A stretch of DNA of 64,000 nt from assembly GCA_947652605.1 (NCBI GenBank), contig OX393582.1, positions 11,246,544-11,310,543 on the forward strand, read 5' to 3'. Below are positions 59,001 through 64,000 of the stretch, piece by piece (position 1 is the stretch's first letter; every line of letters begins with the position of its first letter). This stretch comes from Elmis aenea. Its lineage: Eukaryota > Arthropoda > Insecta > Coleoptera > Elmidae. The position numbers and the translations under genes were made by a program. The notes below the pieces were generated by a model that was given only the letters and a program-made list of their open reading frames with translations, was not told the DNA's origin and did not search any database.

Positions 59001-62000
59001 CGCCAAATTCGTCAACATCGTCACTGTGTATTGGAGATACACAGTAATCTTTTTTTTTTCAATTTCGTCAAACGCATGCGAGTAGGAAATTCTGAGTTAC
59101 ACGAAGCGACATAAACATTACTTCCATTTAGTTCAGAACAGGTATTAGTAACAGTTGATTCGGTAAGTGATTCTACTATGGCTGATGTAGAAAATTCTGA
59201 GTTACACGAAGTGACATAAACATTACTACCATTTAGTTCAGAACTGGTATTAGTAACAGTTGATTCGGTAAATGATTTTACTATGGCTGATGTAGGAAAT
59301 TCTGAGTTACACGAAACGACATAAACATTACTTCCATTTAGTTCAGAACTGGTTTTAGTAACAGTTGATTGGGTAAATGTTTCTACTATGGCTGATGTAT
59401 TTTCATTATTAGGTTGCTCATTTCTTTTACTATTTTCTTTATTTGGATTTTCCAAATGTTCTTCTTGATTGCAGCTTGTAGTTAATGAAATAAAATATTG
59501 TTCATTCTCTGCAACACCATGGGCCATTGGATTATTTGAATGTTCTCCTCTGTTCTGTACGGTTGCCATTCATAAAATTTTAGCTGCACGGCTTGATGAA
59601 AGCATGATTCTGCTGCATGCAACTAAAAAGATATATTCTGTGCAAGTATTTTTATAAAACATATTCTTTAACGGTGAAATCAGTCAAAATACCAGCGGCA
59701 ACGTACCGTTCATCAAAACTGACATAACTCAAAACATAAAATAATTCTTCTAAAGTGACTCAACTCAAAATATCAACATTATATGATCAAAATTGATACA
59801 ACTCGCTTTATAATCAGCACTGTTTTATTAAATTTAATCAGCTGATATTGGTTCAACTCGAAAAGAAACTATATTTTCATCATTTACACAGAAATGGAAC
59901 ATGCATGTTCAATTTTCAAGTGGCGTAACTCGAAATTCTCTAAATTAATTCTTAAAAAGTGGCATAATTTTAAATAATATTAATAGATAATGCTTACCTT
60001 GATCGGCTAAAGCGACACAAGTCGAAAAAATACACCTTTTCTCTTTTACTTTATTTCGGAACAATGACACAACACAAAAAAATACACTTTTAAACTTGTC
60101 AACAACCACGACTTGCACGGCACAATTAAAAATAAGACACTATTGCACAAGTTATCACAGACTCACCCCGAACAATAAGAACGACATAACTCTGTACTCT
60201 GAAGCTAAAATAATACACTTTTGATGATTGGTCGAGTGGTGATTCTGCAATTTGTTTATAATAGTGACAGCTCAAAAAACGTGTTTTTTGAGTTGTGTCA
60301 CTTTTGAAGCAAGGGTGCGATGTATTCTATGTCGTCACTGTCTTCTGCCAATAGTAGTTGGTCATCAACAAAAAATAATGTGTACCGTTTGTTTTTGTTA
60401 TGTCCTATGCTCCTCCCTTCTTTGTTTCAGTTGTGTCACGAACATTTATTTATGGCAAATAAAAAGATCAAAAGTGGTTTTGCTGCCCGCCAATACACGT
60501 CCCTATCTGAGACAAAAGACTATTAATAAGATAAACGAGCTTAAATATAAGGTTTTTGTCCATCTTTCATCAAGTTTTCATTTCTTTAGACATCTGAATA
60601 ACTGTGAAAAAATTATTCCGAATAGGTTTTTTTTTTAATATGCATGGAACATTGTCAAACTATGAATAAGTACTAAGCCAATTTAATTGTGAGTAGAACA
60701 AATAAGATTAGCTCAAGCTTCTCAGTAAAGTCATTTCTGGTATTAGTTGCGACATGCCTGAAATACTATTAAGTGGATAAATTTTATGCCATTAACTGAG
60801 TCCACTGTAAACTTACTCTATATTAAATGTATTCTTTAAGAAAAATAAATCCTTTTATAGATTAATTCACTCACTCACATGATAGATGGGTCTCATATTT
60901 ATGGATCAGATGATGATGTAGCAAGTTCACTTCGCGAGTTTCAAGGAGGAAGACTTCTAGCGCAGACCACCGGTGATGGCCGAACATTCCCTCCAAACGT
61001 AGAAGACGCTACTGTTGCATGCGACACCACTGATGCACAAGATGCTTGCTTCAGAGCCGGTTAAAAATTCAGTATAAGTCTGCTTCACTTGATAATTTTC
61101 TATAAATTGTAGGAGATGTACGTGTGAATCAAAATCCTCAACTAACTGCGCTGCATACTTTGTTTTTGCGCGAACACAATCGCATAGCAGGCGAATTGGA
61201 TAAGCTTGGACTAGGCTGGAATGATGAACAATTGTATCAAGAAGCAAGACGAATCGTTATTGCCGAAATTCAACACATTACTTATAACCATTGGATGCCA
61301 GAATATCTTGGTACTCAATATGTGAGACAAAGAAATCTATACTCGCTAGAAAGTGGTTTTTCTCTGGATTATGATAGTAACATCACCCTAATGACTATCA
61401 ATAGCTTTGCTTCAGCCGCCTACAGAAGTGGCCATTCCGGAATTCAAGGAATATTAGAGTAATGTGTACAGGTTTTTAATGTACAACTAGTAATAAAGTT
61501 CTCGTATTTACAGTCTGTATAATTATGACATGCAAACCGTTGGAAATCTTACATTGAGTGATTGGTTTCTCAAACCTCGAGTAGTGCAAGAAGCTAACAA
61601 TTTGGATGAGCTTATACTTGGTCAAATTAATCAACCAATGCAAATGCTAGATAATTATCGTACAGTGCAGGTAAAACTAATCGATTACATGAATTTCTCA
61701 TCGTTTTCTAGCATTCATGTACGAAGGCGTTTTTTAATGTAATCCACCTAGTAGGGTTTCTCATATTTGACATTTTTGCTTGTCCCGGGATTTCGGAAAA
61801 AATTGGTCTACTTCCCGGGATTCCCGGGATCACAAGAAGTAATAAATTATGCCAATATTTTAAAATGTATAGAAAAAGGAAGGGAGCAGTGTATTTCTTA
61901 AAAACAACTTTAAGTTATATAGTAAAGACATTTTACTTCATAATTATTATTGATAATACAACAATGTTGGTGACAAACATAAGTTTCTTTATATCTTCTT

Positions 62001-64000
62001 CGGCCGTTTCTCGCACCCAATGTGCCATTTTTCTTCCTATCTTCACACATCCTCTATGTTAGTTTTCTTCTTTCCATTGCGTCTTCATTCACCTTAAAAA
62101 CATTACCCTTTTATTGCACTTTTATTTTTATGAACACAAGAACATAATTTTTACGATGGATTTTTTTTTTTTATTAAGAAAACAAAGGTGATCGATCTAT
62201 GCTTCGGTCACTTAGTCTTATTCTTACCTTATTGCCCTGAGTTAGCACCTTACGACTTCTATTTGTTCAGAATTTTAAAAACAAATGTTAAGTCTGTTTT
62301 ATACTATACTATTTTTTCGTTTAAGAAAATCGTATACGATTTTTAATACAAAAATTTCGTTCAAGAATTTAGCATGGAAAATATGAACCTTTTACATTGT
62401 ACTATTTTTTGGTACGAAAACTCCAATATATTTTGGTTACTTTTTAGTAACTTTTATCATATTTTGTTGGCACTTTGAGTAACCATGTTAAATCTTCAAT
62501 TTGAACAAAGAACAAAAAGCGAATCATTTTCAAATTTAACGTATATAACGCTTGTCCCATTCTACATATTTATTCCTACAAAATACATTGTGAGGGATTA
62601 ACGGTAATAAGTAGTATTTAACATCGTTTGATTGTTTCAGTTAACCTAACCCACAAATGACATGCGGTCAGATACAGTTACAGTAGAATACGCATGCGCC
62701 CATACTAAAATTGGACGCATTTAGGGCACGTAGTAATTTCGTACGAATTTTTCGTTCAAGATTTTTAATTTCTGATTGACACCGTACTAGAAAAGCGTAT
62801 ACGATTTTCTTAAACGAAAAAATAGTATAATATAAAACAAGCTTTAGACGCAAAAGATCTCCCGCCAATAATGAGCTAAATATAGATATTTTCAGGAGCA
62901 CCCGAAAAAGTTTTTCTTGAAGGAATACGGCAACTCGAGAAACGCTTGATTAGGTGTAAGTGTTACAGGTACCTACTTATGCAAAAAAAATTAAACTTTT
63001 CTCCCACGTCGTTTCTTTCATGACCGGGTAGATTACATAAAAATGCGCCATGTAGTATAACATTTTGTATTTGTTTTTGTTCCAGCTTTCTCAGTTTCTT
63101 TTCCGTAGAGGTCGACCTTATGGAAGCGATTTAAGCAGCTTTGACGTACAAAGAGGTCGTGACCATGGCATCCCACCTTATGTTGATTTTGTTGAAGTGT
63201 GCCTTGGATATCGTCCCAACAACTTTTCAGCCCTTGCTCCTCTGATCAAAACAGAGGTACAATTTAAACGAAGTATTAAACACGTATTGTTTTTTTTTTC
63301 AATTTTAGTTTATTCAAGCGCTTGAAGGGTTTTATCCAACAGTTGCAGATATAGATTTATTTATTGGTGGGTCATTGGAAAACTTAGCTGATGGTGCTAG
63401 AATAGGATCCACATTCCAATGTATTATTGGCGAACAGTATTATCGATACAAGTTTGGTGATAGATTTTGGTACGAGATTGGCGGAACTCCTCAAAGCTTC
63501 ACTGAAAGTATGATATTTATTGATATACTACATAACAAGAGTTGTGAGAAGCATATTACGCAGGAGTGGAAAAGCTGCGCACGGAGCCGCGTAGCGGCGA
63601 GTGCGTATTTCCACGAGTGCGTAATTGCTTTACTACTCGTGTTATGTAGCAAACTTTTTCTACGATCACATAATACCTACGATTTTAACGACTTTTGGCT
63701 AATATACACATGTAATTACGTTGTCTTGTCAATTTTGACGTAAGCCAACTTTGACATTTCTAGACGAGTGTGCGTTTTGCTTACCGTGTGTTATAACTTA
63801 CTAGGCATTTAGGAAGTGTTTGCTGTGAGTCTACTTTGATCTTTTTTTTATGTGCTTTTTGCTTACCGTGCGTAAGGACCCACTTACTATGCAGGCATTT
63901 ACATTAGTGGTCGTAGAAAAAAAATACTTATTGATGCAACACTCTAACAGTTATTGTTTGTTTTTTAGACCAATTAAACAACTTAAGAAACGCAACCCTC
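50051..64000 (+). CDS. Secreted animal haem peroxidase (partial, runs off the window)
   Basis: Haem enzyme of the myeloperoxidase/peroxinectin superfamily, using H2O2 outside the cell. Exons: 50051-50168, 51966-52101, 53524-53894, 53951-54126, 60861-61059, 61113-61458, 61514-61670, 63086-63256, 63309-63507, 63969-64000+. Phases agree over 635 codons with no stop. Start MRLIIGLFAFSFSLA is a signal peptide. Motifs: YRSINGSCNN, MHWAQFVAHDFSLTP (distal His, calcium Asp), INSLTHMIDGSHIYGS, GDVRVNQNPQLTALH (catalytic Arg), LHTLFLREHNRIA, AYRSGHS (proximal His), FDVQRGRDHGIP and GDRFWYE. Compared with myeloperoxidase, the haem-ester Asp before the distal His is Ala, and the ester Glu three residues after the Arg is Gln. 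The donor after the fifth exon, GTTAAA, is weak. Introns are full of transposons. The 3' end lies outside the window. Confidence 0.93.
50330..51070 (-). pseudogene. piggyBac transposase relic in peroxidase intron 1
   Basis: The minus strand reads KKPQIILDYNAARGAVDTFD (about 50850-50790), then CKRKTNRWPMIIFYN, and ends in a cysteine ribbon RCKFCPSICDNKTAMTCAKC (about 50480-50410). Upstream blocks at about 51040-50900 (GTVRKNKPELP, SKFYFTKDTTVV) also fit the family. Stops and frameshifts are present. It belongs to a different piggyBac subfamily from the relic at 130-1086. Confidence 0.8.
51228..51765 (-). pseudogene. LINE retrotransposon B, 3' end
   Basis: Minus-strand copy of the same family as LINE A. 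A 64-codon stretch reads MDKEISERIGNVGRICNSLG then ALLYGSETC, the conserved region after the reverse transcriptase palm. Strongly 5'-truncated. The 3' tail at 51228-51245 is again an AAAT/AAT simple repeat. Confidence 0.75.
52401..52610. repeat. hAT-like terminus, truncated
   Basis: Begins CAGTGTTTCTCAGTGTGGTC with a GGGGTCCCT/AGGGACCCC inverted pair close by. This is typical of hAT-derived non-autonomous elements. The other end is not found, and LINE C lies immediately to the right. Confidence 0.45.
52615..53490 (-). pseudogene. LINE retrotransposon C, reverse transcriptase 3' part
   Basis: The minus strand reads IQSLLYADDIVMVGD (RT active site, about 53425-53385), then VTTLEYLGTKIS, and finally MKFLRKIAGKT with LKWYGHVQRMP and KRRAGRPTTNMKKRIEQLA (52985-52620). 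Three open frames are separated by frameshifts. The 5' part is truncated about 35 bp before peroxidase exon 3. Confidence 0.85.
54228..54786. mobile_element. hAT miniature element rich in GCTCCGCTCC
   Basis: Ends CAGGGGTTTGGAGC and GCTCCAAACCCCTG are bordered by an exact 8-bp duplication ACTTGATG (54220-54227, 54787-54794). Both subterminal regions consist of GCTCCG repeats. No coding capacity. Confidence 0.88.
54800..56165 (+). pseudogene. Mariner transposon, disrupted
   Basis: TA-flanked ends share CTGTTCAAAAA (left CTTCTGTTCAAAAAGTATCG; right complement near 56140-56163). The transposase relic runs in several frames: LQKAYGDTCISKTQANECYK (helix-turn-helix), ISLGSVHKIVVDILGFKKVA, IITGDETWVYEYD (first catalytic Asp), then LTVFFDYRGVVHYELLPAGQ. 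The coding sequence stops abruptly at GQTVNK where LINE D begins, and no second or third catalytic residue is seen. Confidence 0.8.
55585..56093 (+). pseudogene. LINE D 3' fragment inside the mariner
   Basis: Forward-strand blocks QLDNGTIKNVSQYEYLGVTI, IVPVMAYGAEIWVRNKS, AEMAYWRRCCG and LRWYAHLRRMRKERIP, ending RRGRPRKKYENNIDEEMKNI and a stop near 56091. Same region of a LINE as in copies A-C, in several frames and 5'-truncated at the mariner junction. Confidence 0.75.
57709..60319 (-). mobile_element. Unclassified 2.6-kb DNA transposon with 4-bp target duplication
   Basis: Perfect inverted ends start CGCACCCTTGCTTCAAAAGT and extend through GACACAA. Both borders carry ATGT (57705-57708, 60320-60323). 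Subterminal regions hold many variants of AAGTGACATAACTCGAAA. The minus strand encodes a spliced protein gene (next entry). A 4-bp duplication that is not TTAA excludes piggyBac and typical Kolobok. Sola and Chapaev-type groups use 4 bp, but no diagnostic transposase core was recognised. Confidence 0.8.
58218..59569 (-). pseudogene. Element-encoded protein, C-terminal part like an insect uncharacterised family
   Basis: Starts MATVQNRGEHSNNP at 59569. A 35-residue unit (core SELNGSNVYV, SCNSEFPT) is repeated three times at about 59420-59090. Two frame lesions follow around a run of ten A at about 59050. The next frame is acidic (DDVDEFGDDSEEEP), then QQKNKYLLAMYRYAVQKYN, FLIQEHSQNEGDNIHSVI, STPIYIPEQYITLIGMAKKT and VDIDKKKLKWNDIKML. 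A GT-AG intron (about 58427 down to 58352) leads to LVKAYSKRFVLPENKK and a stop at 58218. The EHxQNEGDxxH and PIYxPxQYxxLI blocks resemble a widespread insect family that I believe is DUF7869. Its N-terminal, possibly nuclease, part is missing. Function unknown. Confidence 0.6.
61745..61850. repeat. CCCGGGAT-rich repeat scrap
   Basis: Contains TAGTAGGGTTTCTC followed by several CCCGGGAT words (61785-61840). It resembles the start of a hAT-type miniature element. No matching right end was found. Confidence 0.4.
62225..62950 (+). pseudogene. Mariner transposase fragment split by a Harbinger-type element
   Basis: Left of the insertion: YCPELAPYDFYLFRILKTN (family: PYSPDLAPxDFFLFxxLK). Right of it: VRRKRSPANNE-like residues, then an open stretch with VFLEGIRQLEKRLIRC (family: FxxGIxxLxxRWxKC). 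The two halves are contiguous parts of a mariner C-terminus once 62291-62843 is removed. Confidence 0.7.
62291..62843. mobile_element. Harbinger-type miniature element inside mariner
   Basis: Inverted ends AGTCTGTTTTATAC and complement of AGCTTGTTTTATAT. A shared arm with TTTTTCGTTTAAGAAAATCG lies near both ends. Bordered by TTA (62288-62290, 62844-62846). No coding capacity. Confidence 0.7.
63525..63935 (+). repeat. Dispersed repeat shared with the peptidase intron
   Basis: Inverted relative to 31240-31570. The first part (63531-63648) is a small palindrome with ends TACATAACAAGAGTTGTGAG and complement-like GCTTTACTACTCGTGTTATG. It extends the preceding peroxidase exon as a long open frame, which is spurious: the true exon ends at 63507. 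Confidence 0.7.

Larger units (their letters stand above)
57015..60535 (-). pseudogene. LINE E, split by the 2.6-kb element
   Basis: The right part (60535-60320, minus) reads FVDDQLLLAEDSDDIEYM, the reverse transcriptase active site. It continues after the inserted element (57708 down) as LRKLNEEYQKWGLK, then MNYKYLGVKINSNG, ESITLYALELWVTNK and ALEMEYWRKCYGF. The end is near 57015 (LKKLVEEAMKNREL). The reading frame is restored exactly when the 57709-60319 insertion and one 4-bp flank are removed. Confidence 0.82.

Noticed and set aside
63509..63743. Long extension of the peroxidase ninth exon
   Set aside because: A donor at 63508 joins in phase to the next exon at 63969 (continuing NQLNNLRNATL as in the family). 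The extension is dispersed-repeat sequence also found at 31240-31570.

Overview
The window looks like a stretch of insect nuclear genome, possibly a beetle. The evidence is AT-rich DNA, spliced genes with GT-AG introns from 50 bp to several kb, insect-type protein families, and a very high load of eukaryotic transposons. The order-level guess is weak. No prokaryotic features, tRNA or rRNA genes were seen.

Four host genes are supported. (1) A secreted neprilysin-like M13 metallopeptidase on the plus strand (25642-37657): 11 coding exons join in frame to 678 residues, with HEISH and ENIAD zinc motifs and a signal peptide. (2) A 50-residue secreted cysteine-rich peptide on the minus strand (42078-42230), intronless, with a TATA box and a polyadenylation signal. 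(3) PYM (partner of Y14 and Mago) on the minus strand (48403 down to 45667): three exons, 196 residues. (4) An animal haem peroxidase on the plus strand from 50051 past the window end: ten exons seen, 635 codons in frame. It keeps the distal and proximal histidines and the catalytic arginine but has lost both acidic residues that normally bond the haem covalently.

Almost everything else is mobile DNA. 1-25.3 kb holds a piggyBac relic, two copies of a pogo-like element with a PHD finger, a Penelope-like retroelement, a mariner-type element with very long terminal repeats, several TA-flanked miniature elements, a hAT element with a clean 8-bp target duplication, a LINE fragment and a nearly complete PIF/Harbinger element. 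The peptidase introns (26-37 kb) hold a foldback element with 164-bp tandem repeats, a Harbinger-type miniature element, a histone H1 tail fragment, and a LINE split by a second pogo-like element. 37.7-45 kb is mostly degraded repeats around the small peptide gene. The peroxidase introns (50-64 kb) hold piggyBac, LINE, hAT and mariner remnants, including a four-level nest at 54162-56439.

The most unusual mobile unit is at 57709-60319. It is a 2.6-kb element with long perfect ends and an apparent 4-bp target duplication, proven by the reading frame of the LINE it interrupts. It carries a spliced, repeat-bearing protein gene and arrays of a short subterminal motif. The four host genes show no common pathway: the peptidase, peptide and peroxidase are secreted, and PYM acts on exon junction complexes.
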